From Reyranellaceae bacterium (GTDB lineage Bacteria; Pseudomonadota; Alphaproteobacteria; Reyranellales; Reyranellaceae): DNA of 49,308 nucleotides. How positions within the stretch are numbered: the stretch's first letter is position 1; each line of letters opens with the position of its first letter. The position numbers and the translations under genes are program-made. The stretch lies in the NCBI GenBank assembly GCA_022844045.1, contig JALHMM010000041.1, positions 1-49,308 on the forward strand, given 5' to 3'. This document shows, piece after piece, positions 33,086 to 43,006 of this stretch. Under the pieces are notes generated by a model. That model ran no database searches and was not told the DNA's origin. It was given only the letters and a program-made list of their open reading frames with translations.

Positions 33086-34605
33086 CACAGCTTCGTTCTG
33101 AGGTCCGTCTTGAGGATCTTGCCGTAGTTGTTCTTCGGTAGGGCGTCGATGAAGCGATACGCCTTGGGCCGCTTGTAGCGCGCGATGTTGTCGAGGCAGA
33201 GCTGGTCGAGCTCGGCTGGCGTCACGGAGCGGCCCTCGCGCGGCACGACAAAGGCCACCGCCTCCTCGCCCCACTCCGGATGCGGCCGGCCGACCACCGA
33301 GCACTCGAGCACCGCGGGATGCATGTTCAGCACATCCTCGATCTCGCGCGGATAGATGTTGCTGCCGCCAGAAATGATCATGTCCTTCGAGCGGTCCTTC
33401 AAGGTGAGGAAGCCCTCCTCGTCGAAGCAGCCGACATCGCCGGTCCACAGCCAGCCCTCGCGCAGCGACTTCGCCGTCGCCTCGGGGTTCTTCCAGTAGC
33501 CGTCCATGACCGTGTCGCCGCGCGCCACGATCTCGCCGACCTCGCCAGTGGGCACAGACTTGCCCTGCTCGTCGACCACGCGCACCTCCATGCAGGTGTC
33601 GGGCAGACCCGCCGAGGCCAGACGCTGCTCCCAGCGCGGATGGTTCTTGTCGGCATGCACGGCGCGGCTGAGATGGCTGATGGTCATCGGGCTCTCGCCC
33701 TGGCCGTAGAGCTGCACCATCACATTGCCCAGCACGTCGAGCGACTTCTTCAGGTCGCTGACATACATCGGCGCGCCGCCATAGCTGATGGTGCGGATCT
33801 CGCCCGGCCGCACCTCGCCGACGACGGGGCTGTCGATCAGCCGCTTCACCATGGTGGGCGCGAGGAAGATCGTCGCGTCGGGCCAGCGATGCAGCAGCTG
33901 CACCATCTCGGGCACCTCGTAACGGCCGCTCTCCGGGAAGACCTGGGTGACGCCGCGCGCCAGCATCGGGAAGTTCCACAGGCCCGAGCCGTGGCTGATC
34001 GGAGCGACATGGATGATCGAGCCGCCGGGCTCGGGCCGGTCGACGTCGGCGTAGTAGTTCTGGCTCATCGCCAGCAGATTGCGATTGGTCAGCACCGCGC
34101 CCTTGGGCCGGCCGGTCGTGCCCGAAGTATAGAAGAACCACGCCGGGTCCGTCGCCAGCGCGCGATGCTGGGCGATCGGATCTCCCACCGCCATGAAGCT
34201 GTAGTCGCGCGTCGTCGTATCAATGATCCGCTCCAGCGACGGACACTCGCCCTTCACCGAAGCAATGGCCTCGACGAGATCGGGGGTGACAAAGCACGCC
34301 CGCGCGCCGGAATTCTCGAGGATGAAGGCGAACTCCTTGGGGTGCAGCTTGGCGTTCATCGGCACGGCGCAGAGGCCGGCGTGCCAGATCGCGTACATCG
34401 CCTCGAGCGACTCCACGCCGTTGGTCATCGCCAGCGCCACCCGCTCGCCCGGCCGCAGCCCCATGCGGTGGCGCAGATGCGTGGCCATCACCGAGACCTT
34501 GCGCAGCATGGCACGCCAGGTCGCGTGCGGGGTTTCCCCCTTGGCCAGCGCGATCCCCTCGGGAAAAGCCTGTGCCGTCTTGACCAGCAAAGACGCGATG
34601 TTCAT
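33085..34605 (-). CDS. Acyl-CoA synthetase (AMP-dependent)
   Basis: The 506-residue ANL-superfamily enzyme has the P-loop YTSGTTGRPKGAVLT, a GWLWTGDVGCFDEEG region and the catalytic-Lys segment PKNNYGKILKTDLR. It activates an acid to acyl-AMP and then acyl-CoA. ATG 34605 follows GGGAGGAGG. The gene diverges from the FAD oxidoreductase across 61 bases. The chain specificity is unclear. Confidence 0.92.
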   Translation of the reverse strand: MNIASLLVKTAQAFPEGIALAKGETPHATWRAMLRKVSVMATHLRHRMGLRPGERVALAMTNGVESLEAMYAIWHAGLCAVPMNAKLHPKEFAFILENSGARACFVTPDLVEAIASVKGECPSLERIIDTTTRDYSFMAVGDPIAQHRALATDPAWFFYTSGTTGRPKGAVLTNRNLLAMSQNYYADVDRPEPGGSIIHVAPISHGSGLWNFPMLARGVTQVFPESGRYEVPEMVQLLHRWPDATIFLAPTMVKRLIDSPVVGEVRPGEIRTISYGGAPMYVSDLKKSLDVLGNVMVQLYGQGESPMTISHLSRAVHADKNHPRWEQRLASAGLPDTCMEVRVVDEQGKSVPTGEVGEIVARGDTVMDGYWKNPEATAKSLREGWLWTGDVGCFDEEGFLTLKDRSKDMIISGGSNIYPREIEDVLNMHPAVLECSVVGRPHPEWGEEAVAFVVPREGRSVTPAELDQLCLDNIARYKRPKAYRFIDALPKNNYGKILKTDLRTKL

Positions 34606-34666
34606 GCCGTCCTCCTCCCGGCGTTGACTATCGCAATGGCGCGCGACTTGCGATAGTCCGACCATC

Positions 34667-35791
34667 ATGGAAGTCGATTTCGCCATCATCGGGGCCGGCA
34701 TCGCCGGCGTGTCCTGTGCGTACTACCTGGCGCCGCGTGCCCGGGTCGCGATCCTTGAGCGCGAGCACGTGCCGGCCTATCACACCACCGGCCGCTCGGC
34801 GGCTCTGTACACCGAGACCTATGGCAGTCCCGCCGTGCGGGCGATCACGGTGCGCAGCGGTGTGTTCTACCGCCAGCCACCCCAGGGTTTCGCCGACGTG
34901 CCGCTGCTGTCGCCGCGCGGTGCGCTGCTGTTCGGCCGGCCGGGCGAGGCCGACAAGATCGACCAGGCCTATGCGGACTTCCACGCGCTGGTCGACACGG
35001 TGCGCCGCGTCGATCGTGCCGAAACGCTGCGGCTGCATCCGTCGCTGCGGCCCGAGGTGGTCGAGGGCGCCGTGTGGGAGCCCGACGCCGAGGACATGGA
35101 TGTCGCGGCGATCCATGGCGGCTTCCTGAAGGGCGCGCGGGCGGCGGGCGCGACCCTGCATCTGAAGGCCGAGGTCGCCGGGCTGGAGCGCACCTCAGGG
35201 AAATGGCGCGTCAGGCTGACCAACGGCGAGACCATCACCGCCGGCACCATCATCAACGCCGCGGGCGCCTGGGCCGATGTGCTGGGCGCGATGGCTGGCG
35301 CCCTGCCGATCGGCCTCGTGCCCAAGCGCCGCACGGCCTTCACCTTCGACGCGCCGCAGGGCATGGACATCGCCCATCTGCCAATCGTCATCGACCTGGC
35401 GGAGAGCTTCTACTTCAAGCCCGAGGTCGGCCAGTTCCTGGGCTCGCCAGCGGACGAGACGCCCAGCGAGCCCTGCGACGCGCAGCCCGAGGAGCTCGAC
35501 ATCGCCATCGCCGTCGATCGCATCGAGACCCACACGACGCTGACCGTGCCGCGCATCCGCAACAAGTGGGCCGGCCTGCGCAGCTTCGTGAAGGACAAGG
35601 ATTTCGTCGTCGGCCACGATGCCGGCGTCGAGGGCTTCTTCTGGCTCGCCGGCCAGGGCGGCTACGGCATCCAGAGCGCCCCGGCGATGGGTCGGCTGTC
35701 GGCCGCGCTGGCGCTGGGTGACGGCATGCCCGAGGACATCAAGGCGCTGGGCGTCACCGAAGCGACGTTGAGTCCCGCCCGCCTGCGCTAG
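34667..35791 (+). CDS. FAD-dependent oxidoreductase (DAO/GlpD-type fold)
   Basis: The 374-residue flavoprotein begins with the dinucleotide motif GAGIAGVSCAYYL and has the HTTGRSAALYTE segment. It ends with a FFWLAGQGGYGIQSAPAMGR loop, as in glycine/D-amino-acid oxidase-type enzymes. It probably oxidises an amine or hydroxy acid in the cytoplasm. The last codon overlaps the convergent dctM gene by 4 bases. Confidence 0.92.
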   Translation: MEVDFAIIGAGIAGVSCAYYLAPRARVAILEREHVPAYHTTGRSAALYTETYGSPAVRAITVRSGVFYRQPPQGFADVPLLSPRGALLFGRPGEADKIDQAYADFHALVDTVRRVDRAETLRLHPSLRPEVVEGAVWEPDAEDMDVAAIHGGFLKGARAAGATLHLKAEVAGLERTSGKWRVRLTNGETITAGTIINAAGAWADVLGAMAGALPIGLVPKRRTAFTFDAPQGMDIAHLPIVIDLAESFYFKPEVGQFLGSPADETPSEPCDAQPEELDIAIAVDRIETHTTLTVPRIRNKWAGLRSFVKDKDFVVGHDAGVEGFFWLAGQGGYGIQSAPAMGRLSAALALGDGMPEDIKALGVTEATLSPARLR

Positions 35792-37107
35792 CGAGCCGCC
35801 TGCGTCATCTGGTTGGGCAGCCACATCACCAGGTCGGGGAAGACATAGGTGATGACGACGGCGACACACATCAGCAGGAAGAACGGGAACGACACCTTGC
35901 CGATCCAGAAGATCGACTTGCCGGTCATGCCCTGCAGCACGAAAAGATTGAAGCCGACCGGCGGCGTGATCTGCGCCATCTCCACCACCAAGGTGATGAA
36001 GATGCCGAACCAGATCTTGTCGATGCCCGCCTGCTCGACCATGGGCATGACGATGGCGATGGTCAGCACGACCATCGAGATGCCGTCGAGGAAGCAGCCC
36101 AGGATGATGTAGAGGATCGCCAGCACCAGGATCAGCATCGCCGGGGTGAGCTGCCAAGCGGCGATCGTCTCGGCGAGATGGCGCGGCAGGCCGGTGAAGC
36201 CCATGGCCAGCTTGAGGAACGACGCGCCGGCGAGGATCAGCAGGATCATCGCGGTGAGCCGCGTGGCGCCCATCACGCTCTGCCAGAACGTGTCGAGGTT
36301 CAACCGCCGTTGCACGGCCGCGATGACGAAGGAGCCGAGCACGCCGAAGGCCGCCGACTCGGTGGCCGTGGCGATGCCGGCGTAGATCGATCCCAGCACC
36401 ACCAGGATCAGCAGCACGACGGGGATCAGCGACCCCGAGGCGCGCAGCTTCGTGCCGAACGACGTCGAGGGATCGCGCGGCGGCACGCGCCCGGGGTTCA
36501 GCGCCGCCCAGACCGCGACATAGCCCATGAACAGCGACGCCAGCATGATGCCGGGGATAACGCCGGCAGCGAACAGCTTGGCGACCGACACCTCGGCCTG
36601 CACGCCATAGACGATCATGATCAGCGACGGCGGGATCAGCAGACCGAGCGTGCCGGCGCCCGCCAGCGAGCCGATGGAAATCTCGTCGGGATAACCACGT
36701 CGGCGCAGCTCCGGCACGGTCATCTTGCCGATAGTGGCGCAGGTCGCCGCCGAGGAGCCGCTCACCGCGGCGAAGATCGTGCAGCCAATGATGTTGGTGT
36801 GAACCAGCCGCCCCGGCAGACGCTGCATCCAGGGCGCCAGGCCGCGGAACATGTCCTCGGAGATGGCGGTTCGGAACAGGATCTCGCCCATCCAGATGAA
36901 CAGTGGTAGTGCCGTCAGCGTCCATGACGAGCTGTCGGAGAAGATCGTCGTCGCCATCGCGTCGCCGGCCAGGCGGTTGGGCGCGAAGATCCACATCACG
37001 GCGATCGACACGCCGATCATCGACAGGCCGATCCAGATGCCGGTGCCGAAAAGGAAGAAGAGCGCGGCGACGGCGAGCAGCGCGATCTGGGCGTCGAGGC
37101 CGGTCAT
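35788..37107 (-). CDS. dctM: TRAP transporter large permease, DctM type
   Basis: The 439-residue protein has about 12-13 membrane segments. Family landmarks include VSGSSAATCATIGKMTVPEL, LLIPPSLIMIVYGV and LGCFLDGISMVVLTIAIVMP. It forms the Na+-driven transport unit with DctQ for a ligand bound by DctP. It starts 7 bases after the dctQ stop. Confidence 0.95.
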   Translation of the reverse strand: MTGLDAQIALLAVAALFFLFGTGIWIGLSMIGVSIAVMWIFAPNRLAGDAMATTIFSDSSSWTLTALPLFIWMGEILFRTAISEDMFRGLAPWMQRLPGRLVHTNIIGCTIFAAVSGSSAATCATIGKMTVPELRRRGYPDEISIGSLAGAGTLGLLIPPSLIMIVYGVQAEVSVAKLFAAGVIPGIMLASLFMGYVAVWAALNPGRVPPRDPSTSFGTKLRASGSLIPVVLLILVVLGSIYAGIATATESAAFGVLGSFVIAAVQRRLNLDTFWQSVMGATRLTAMILLILAGASFLKLAMGFTGLPRHLAETIAAWQLTPAMLILVLAILYIILGCFLDGISMVVLTIAIVMPMVEQAGIDKIWFGIFITLVVEMAQITPPVGFNLFVLQGMTGKSIFWIGKVSFPFFLLMCVAVVITYVFPDLVMWLPNQMTQAAR

Positions 37108-37114
37108 GTCCGCC

Positions 37115-37681
37115 TCAACGCTCGATACGGGCGTCCTCGATGGACACCTCCTGCATGAGCGGGCCGCCCAAGGCGACGACGACCAGTTGCTCGACGATGG
37201 CGATGGTGAAGACCACCGCGCCGATCGCCATGCCGAGCTGCGGGATCCACAGCGGGATGGCGATCAGCCCGGTCGACAGGTCGTTGATCTGCCAACTGAC
37301 GTAGCAGAGCTTCACCGAATACCAGGCGAGATAGCCGGCGAGCAGCGTGCCGATACCCAGGCACCACAGCTCGAGCATGCGTCGCGTGCGCCCCTCGAAG
37401 CGTTGCAGGATCAGGGTGACGCGGATGTGCTCGCCGCGGCCGAAGGTGGCGGCGAAGGCGAGGAAGGCCGAGGCGCACATGGCGTAGCCGGCCAGCTCAT
37501 CGGCCGAGCGCGCGACGTAGTTGAACGGGTTCGGCAGGCCCAGGCTCTGCTGCATCCACAGGCCGACCCCTGGCCAGACCGAGTACAGCACGAAGACCAG
37601 CAGCAGGATCATGAAGAGCCCGCCCAGGACGCCGGTGATGTCGTAGAGCCTGCGCAGGATGTCGCGCATCGCCTTCCCCAT
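37115..37681 (-). CDS. dctQ: TRAP transporter small permease, DctQ type
   Basis: The 188-residue protein has four membrane helices and the DctQ-family segment GRGEHIRVTLILQRF. ATG 37681 has AGGGGCAACGAAC upstream; an in-frame ATG at 37669 sits behind GGGGAAGG and is a plausible alternative. It lies 101 bases after dctP and just before dctM. Confidence 0.9.
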   Translation of the reverse strand: MGKAMRDILRRLYDITGVLGGLFMILLLVFVLYSVWPGVGLWMQQSLGLPNPFNYVARSADELAGYAMCASAFLAFAATFGRGEHIRVTLILQRFEGRTRRMLELWCLGIGTLLAGYLAWYSVKLCYVSWQINDLSTGLIAIPLWIPQLGMAIGAVVFTIAIVEQLVVVALGGPLMQEVSIEDARIER

Positions 37682-37730
37682 GTTCGTTGCCCCTGTGTCG
37701 CGCACCCGCTCCGCCCTGTCCAGAATGCAG

Positions 37731-37755
37731 CGGGCCGGCCACGAGGGCCGGCCCG
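37731..37755 (-). terminator. Intercistronic hairpin between dctP and dctQ
   Basis: CGGGCCGGCC (37731-37740), a 5-base loop ACGAG, then the exact complement GGCCGGCCCG (37746-37755) form a 10-bp all-G:C stem, with no T-run. Position and strength suit a partial terminator or a 3' end-stabilising structure that raises dctP mRNA above dctQM. Confidence 0.7.
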
Positions 37756-37782
37756 GCGAAACGCCAGCAGGGCGGCGTTGGC

Positions 37783-38757
37783 TCACATCTTCCGATAGGC
37801 GTCGACCAAGGCCTTACCCTCGGCGCCAGCCTTCTCCAGCCACTCCTGAGTCAGCTTCTGGCCGAGTTCCTTGTACTCGGCGGCCAGCTTGGCCGACGGT
37901 GGCGCCACCTTCATGCCGTTCTTCGCCAGGGTCTCCAGGAAACCCTTGGCCAAACGCTCACTCTCGGCCCAGCCAGTAACCTCGGCCTTGGCGGCCTCCT
38001 CCAGCACGATCTTGCGCGTGGCCTCATCGAGCTTGTCGAACGCCGCCTTGTTGACCAGCACCAGATCCTTCGGCAGCCAGGCCTGCGTGTCGTAGAAGTG
38101 CGTGAGCTGCTCCCACACTTTCGAATCAACGCCGGTGGCGCCCGAGGAGATGAAGGAGTCGGCCTTGCCGGTGGCCAGCGCCTGACTGAGCTCGGCGGCC
38201 TGGATGGTGATCGGCTGCGCGCCGGTCAGCTCGGCGATACGCGAGGTCCCCCGGTTATAAGCGCGGAACTTCAGGCCCTTCATGTCCGAGAGCTGGGTGA
38301 TCTCCTTCTTGGCATAGAGGCCCTGCGGCGGCCACGGCACCGAGAACAGCGAGATCATACCCTGGGCCGCAAGCTTCTTCTCCAGCACGGGCTTCTGCGC
38401 CGCCCACAGCTTCTTGGCATCGGCGAAGCTGGTGGCGAGGAACGGCACGACGTCCAGACCGTAGACCGGGTCCTCGTTCTCGAAATTCGAGATCAGGATC
38501 TCGCCGATCTGCGCCTGGCCGGTCTGCACCGCGCGCTTGATATCGGGCGCCTTGAACAGCGCGCCGCCGGGGTGGATGGTGATCAGCAGCTGCCCGCCGG
38601 TGCGCTCCTTCACCGCGTCGGCGAACTTCTGCATGTTCACGGTGTGGAAGTTGGTCGCCGGATACGCGGCCGGCAGGTCCCACTTCGTCTGCGCGGTGGC
38701 CGTCGACGCCAGCGCGGCGAAGGCGCCGGCCAAGGCCAGCTTCAGCCCGATTCTCAT
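37783..38757 (-). CDS. dctP: TRAP transporter substrate-binding protein, DctP type
   Basis: The 324-residue protein has a Sec signal (MRIGLKLALAGAFAALASTATA) and the DctP fold. The LKFRAYNRGTSRIAELTGAQPITI segment contains the conserved Arg that binds a ligand carboxylate. ATG 38757 follows GGGAGACGG. It is the periplasmic receptor of the dctPQM operon. The ligand is likely an organic acid. Confidence 0.94.
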   Translation of the reverse strand: MRIGLKLALAGAFAALASTATAQTKWDLPAAYPATNFHTVNMQKFADAVKERTGGQLLITIHPGGALFKAPDIKRAVQTGQAQIGEILISNFENEDPVYGLDVVPFLATSFADAKKLWAAQKPVLEKKLAAQGMISLFSVPWPPQGLYAKKEITQLSDMKGLKFRAYNRGTSRIAELTGAQPITIQAAELSQALATGKADSFISSGATGVDSKVWEQLTHFYDTQAWLPKDLVLVNKAAFDKLDEATRKIVLEEAAKAEVTGWAESERLAKGFLETLAKNGMKVAPPSAKLAAEYKELGQKLTQEWLEKAGAEGKALVDAYRKM

Positions 38758-38819
38758 TGTCCGTCTCCCACGACAAAGCCTGATGGATCGTGGCACGCCA
38801 TGCGGGACGCTCGCAAGGC

Positions 38820-39800
38820 TCAGCCGGGTGCGCTACGCAGCAGCCGACGATAGATCGGCTGCATGATCGTCGGGATCAAGTAGATCGGAAACTGCACGGC
38901 GGCGATGAACAGGAAATAGTCGGGATCGACCGAGGCGGGCAGCGCCGCCAACAGCAGCGCGTTGTTGCGACTGCCCGAGGCGTAGCCCGCCGTGCACGCC
39001 AGTTGCTTGCCGACAAACGGCCAGAAGGCCAGCGTCACCACGCCCATGTAGGCAAAGGTGGCGATGAACGACCACAGCACGAAACCGCCGGTGCGCCACG
39101 GCTCGGCGAGGATGCGGGCGGTCACGCCGTCCATGATCGGGATAGCGAAGACCAGCAGCGCGACGATCAGCGCGCCATCGATCAGCGGCGCCGCCTTCGA
39201 CTCGCGTCCCCGACTGAGCCAGCGCAGCGCCAGGGCGAGCACAAAGCCCGCGGCGACGATCGCCGCCAGGCGCGCCATGAAGGCCCAGAAGCCGATCTTG
39301 AGATCGAGCCCGAACAGCGCCAGCGCCAGCGGCGGGATGGTGAGCGGCGCCAGCGCCGTGCCGACCAGCACCGCGAACAGCGCATGCGCACGATCGAGCC
39401 CGAGGAAACCGGACATCGCTGCCATCGAGGTCAACGGCGGCAGGCAGGCCATGAGCGCCAGCGCCAGCGCGAGGCCCTCGGCGATCGGCATCAGCCGCAG
39501 CAGCGGCGCCGCGAGCAGCGGCACGGCGATCATCGCCGCGAGGATCGTCGCGAGGCCGAGCCAGGGCCGCCGCAGCACCGCGGCGAAGGCCGGCCAGTCG
39601 GTGCGCGCCATGGCGATACCCAGCAGCACGATGGCCAGCGGCGTCACCAATGGCTTGAGCGTCGCCGCGAGGTCCTGCAGGAACAAGCCCAGCAGCAACG
39701 CCATCGGCAGGAACACCGTGGCCCGCTCGGCGAGCAGGGTGAGCAAACGGACGAGCGGGCGCAGCACGGGCGCGACGATAGCAGGCTCGTGGCGCGTCAC
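38820..39800 (-). CDS. BASS-type (bile acid:sodium symporter fold) membrane transporter
   Basis: The 326-residue product (GTG at 39800) has ten hydrophobic segments and the YASGSRNNALLLAALP motif, which resembles the conserved Asn-containing crossing of SBF/ACR3-like symporters. It is an inner-membrane secondary transporter, cargo unknown. The open frame runs upstream to 40136, but that part lies antisense to the neighbouring gene and is not hydrophobic. The start remains unsure because no ribosome site is visible. It precedes dctP by 62 bases on the same strand. Confidence 0.8.
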   Translation of the reverse strand: MTRHEPAIVAPVLRPLVRLLTLLAERATVFLPMALLLGLFLQDLAATLKPLVTPLAIVLLGIAMARTDWPAFAAVLRRPWLGLATILAAMIAVPLLAAPLLRLMPIAEGLALALALMACLPPLTSMAAMSGFLGLDRAHALFAVLVGTALAPLTIPPLALALFGLDLKIGFWAFMARLAAIVAAGFVLALALRWLSRGRESKAAPLIDGALIVALLVFAIPIMDGVTARILAEPWRTGGFVLWSFIATFAYMGVVTLAFWPFVGKQLACTAGYASGSRNNALLLAALPASVDPDYFLFIAAVQFPIYLIPTIMQPIYRRLLRSAPG

Positions 39801-39846
39801 AACGTCGTGAGTCGCATGTGTCCCACGCAACCGGTAGCGTCGGCGG

Positions 39847-41262
39847 ATGCGAATAATGCGTCGATGCTGCTTCATGGTGGCGTTGTGGCTTGTGCCGGGC
39901 GCCGCCGCTTCGGCCGCCACGACAGCCGATTGCATCGCCAACGTTCGCCTCGAAGATCGCGGTCCGGAGCGCGCGCCGTCGCTCGCCGTCGCTTTCACCT
40001 GCCGAACCGATGGCACGGTGCGCTTCGTGGCCGACAGCGCCGCCACGACGGCGCATCTGCGCGACGCGCGTGACGGCAGCGACTCGCCGATCGAGGGCGG
40101 CGACGGCACGTGGAGCGTGCAGGCCCGCGGCGGCAACGCGACCCTGCGCTACAGCTTCGACCTCAGCGCCTACGCCCGCGATGTCGATCGCGTCACGGCG
40201 GCGGTCGAGCGCGGCGGCGCGGCGATGGCCATTCTCTCGACCTGGCTGCCCGAGCCGCGCCTACCCTCGGGCGCCGTGCCGGTTATCGACATCCGCGTCG
40301 CCGCGCCGCCGGAGCTCAAGGCCGCGATCGCGCTGCCGCCGGTTGACGGCGGCTGGCGATTGCAGGGCACCACGGTGCGCTTCGCGGGCTACGGCGTCAT
40401 CGGCCGCTTCGATCGCGAGCAGATGCGTCTGCCGGCCGCCGGCGGCGGCTCTGCGACGCTCGATATCGCGCGGCTCGACGGCGCGCTCGCGGTATCGCGG
40501 CCCGAGCTGATGGACTGGATCCGCAAGACCGCCCTGGCACATGTCGAATACTGGCAGGGCTTCACCACCAGCCGCGTGCTGCTCGCCGTCGTGCCGACTC
40601 CCGGCCGGCCGCGTGTGGTGTTCGGCCGCGTCGTACCCGGCGGCGGCGTCTCGGTCATGCTGCAGGTCGGCAGTCGCGCCACATCGCCGGAGCTATGGGA
40701 CGACTGGATCCTGCCGCACGAATTCGTGCACACCGGCATGCCAATGATCACCGGCCGCGCCAACTGGTTCATGGAAGGTGCCGCGACCTATGTCGAGCCG
40801 GTGATCCGCGCCCGTGCCGGCTTCAAGCGCGAGGCCGAGGTCTGGCGTGAATGGATCGAGCAGATGCCGCGCGGCTTGAGCGCCCTGCGCAGCGGCATGT
40901 CGGGCGGCTCGCCCTATTGGGGCGGCGGGCTGTTCATGCTGCTGAGCGACATCGAGATCCGCCGCGCCACATCGGGCGCCAAGGGGCTGGAGCACTGCCT
41001 GCGCGGCGCGCTGCGCGCCGGGGGCGACATGACGCCGGCCGAGCGCTGGCCGCTGGCGACTTTCGCGCAGCGTTGCGACACCGCGCTGGGCAGGCCCGTC
41101 ATGGCCATGATGCTGGAGCGCCACCTCGGCAGGTCGGTCGAGGTCGATCTTCCAGCGCTGTGGCGCGACCTCGGCGTGACGCTGAACGGCGCTCGCATCG
41201 AGACCGACGACAGCGCACCGCTGGCGTGGATCCGCCGGATCCTGGTGATGGGCGGGGCATGA
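39847..41262 (+). CDS. Secreted HExxH metallopeptidase-like protein (M61-like)
   Basis: The 471-residue protein has a signal peptide (residues 1-24) and the zinc motif HEFVH (His291, Glu292, His295), then Glu310 in WFMEGAATYVE at the spacing of gluzincins. The arrangement recalls M61 glycyl aminopeptidases and related basic-secretory proteases. The N-terminal half is beta-rich and contains few recognisable motifs. It is transcribed divergently from the BASS-type transporter over 46 bases. Peptidase activity is inferred from the motif. Confidence 0.8.
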   Translation: MRIMRRCCFMVALWLVPGAAASAATTADCIANVRLEDRGPERAPSLAVAFTCRTDGTVRFVADSAATTAHLRDARDGSDSPIEGGDGTWSVQARGGNATLRYSFDLSAYARDVDRVTAAVERGGAAMAILSTWLPEPRLPSGAVPVIDIRVAAPPELKAAIALPPVDGGWRLQGTTVRFAGYGVIGRFDREQMRLPAAGGGSATLDIARLDGALAVSRPELMDWIRKTALAHVEYWQGFTTSRVLLAVVPTPGRPRVVFGRVVPGGGVSVMLQVGSRATSPELWDDWILPHEFVHTGMPMITGRANWFMEGAATYVEPVIRARAGFKREAEVWREWIEQMPRGLSALRSGMSGGSPYWGGGLFMLLSDIEIRRATSGAKGLEHCLRGALRAGGDMTPAERWPLATFAQRCDTALGRPVMAMMLERHLGRSVEVDLPALWRDLGVTLNGARIETDDSAPLAWIRRILVMGGA

Positions 41263-41264
41263 GC

Positions 41265-42828
41265 TCAACGCCGCAAATAGACCGTGAAGTTGTCGTTGGA
41301 GTAGGCCTCGCGATAATCGCGCTCGATCAGCGTGGCGAGGTCAGGGAAGCTCCCGAGCGCCGCACGTGAGCCCGGCGTGATCGGCGTGCGGTCCTTCTCC
41401 TGCACGAAGATCGCCTTGGGCGGGCGCGTAGCGAGTGCCGCGATGACCTCGCGCCGCGCTGCCTCGGCATAGCGTGGCGACCCGACCACCATGGGATAGT
41501 TGAAGCCGAAGCGCGTCGGCGAGCGACGATCGGCCTCGACATACAGCAGCGCGTCAAAGCCCCAGAGATACATCGTTTCATCGGGTCGCAGATTGCCGCG
41601 CAAGAAGGTGGCGGCAGCACGGATGTCGCGATGGCAGAAGCCATGCTTGGCCAGATATTCGCAGTACTGCGCTTCGTAGTCGGCAGTCGTGCGCGCGCCC
41701 GCGACGTACGTCCACCAAACGACGGCGATATGAGTGGGCTGCTGGGCCGGCACCAGCAGGATGGCGAGCGCAGCGGCGATGCTCTGCGTTGGGCGCTGGC
41801 CGACTGATGACGCTGCCGTGCTCATGGCGCCGGCCAGCACATCGGCGGCGAGGGCGGCGGCAAATCGCCATGAAGTGATAATGGAAGCCCTTGTTCTGTG
41901 ACACGCCGACCGCCCAACCCGCCAGCCAGCCGATCGCCAGCAGCACCGCGCCACGCCGGTCGCGCCGCCACAACCCGGCGAACCCAAATACCGCCATCGC
42001 ATGGACCAGCCACACCGCGAACGGATTCTGCCCCGGGTCCGAGAGCGATTCGAACAGCACGCGCAACGTCAGCGGCCGGCTTGTGACATGGCTTTCCAGG
42101 TTAAAGACCACCAGCGCATCCCAGGCCGCCGCGATCTGGCCGCGCAGCACGAACGGCACGGCCAATGCCGCCGCCACCGCTGCCGCTCCGAGCGCGCACC
42201 ACAGCACGTTCGCGAAATGCCGGCGCCCCGCCGGGTCACGCCATGCATAGCCGACCAGCGGCACGACGCCGAGCAACGCGTAGTTCGGCTTCGTCAGCAC
42301 TGCGAGGCCGAGCAGCACGCCGACAACGACCGCGGCGAAAGCCGATGCCCGCGTGCGCTCCTGCCAGACGAGGGCGGCCGCGACCAACGCGCCGCAGGCC
42401 ACCCATCCGTCGGGCTGCGCGGTGGCCGAGAAATCGCCGCCGAACTGGGCGAAGATCAGCAGCCCGGCGATACAGCCCCACGCCGCCTGGCCACGCGGCC
42501 GGACGATCCACGTCAAGGCGACCATCGTCGCGCCCATCACCACCGCATCGAACAGCCGGATGCCGAGCGCTGTCTCGCTGAAGACGGCCATGGCGAGTGC
42601 GAACAGGTAGTGTGCCGCCGGGCCCTTGAGCTCCCAGGCATCGGCGTAAGGTGTGCCGCCTTGCAGCACGACCCAGGCGAAGATTCCCTGGTCGCGCCCC
42701 AACGGCATCGCCAGGCTGGCGGGCAGCCAGGCCAAGGCGGTGAAGCCCAGCGCAATGACAGCCAGCCACGCCATAATGCGTGTCAGGACCGGGGCACCGG
42801 CGCCGGCGGCGGGCTGTGAGAGTGTCAT
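41265..42828 (-). pseudogene. Frameshifted ArnT/PMT-like membrane glycosyltransferase
   Basis: The gene starts at 42828 and encodes a polytopic membrane protein. LPLGRDQGIFAW near the start and ELKGPAAHYLFALAMAVF fit the first loop of GT-C/ArnT-like mannosyl- or arabinosyl-transferases. After GFHYHFMAI near 41866 the frame loses sense. The continuation (AAALAADVLAGAMS ... ending DNFTVYLRR at 41265) lies one base ahead. Removing one A from the AAA at 41862-41864 restores one product of about 520 residues. The break may be a real single-base insertion or a sequencing error. Confidence 0.85.
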
Positions 42829-43006
42829 AAGTGAAGTCTCTTTGGCACTGGTGCTCGTCGACGCTTCGCCGCGGATCGGCGCTGCGAAAGCGTCAACCGA
42901 TTCTGCACCTGCCAAAGCTGTTGTCCGGCAAAATGCTCTATCTATGAGGAAACTGATCTCACAGGTCGCGCCGAGACACAACGGATGGCCGTGGTAGGCT
43001 GGCGCG

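Noticed and set aside
38820..40136. Full-length 438-codon reading of the BASS-type transporter
   Set aside because: Its first 112 codons are antisense to the signal peptide and N-terminus of the M61-like gene and are not hydrophobic; membrane segments begin after GTG 39800.
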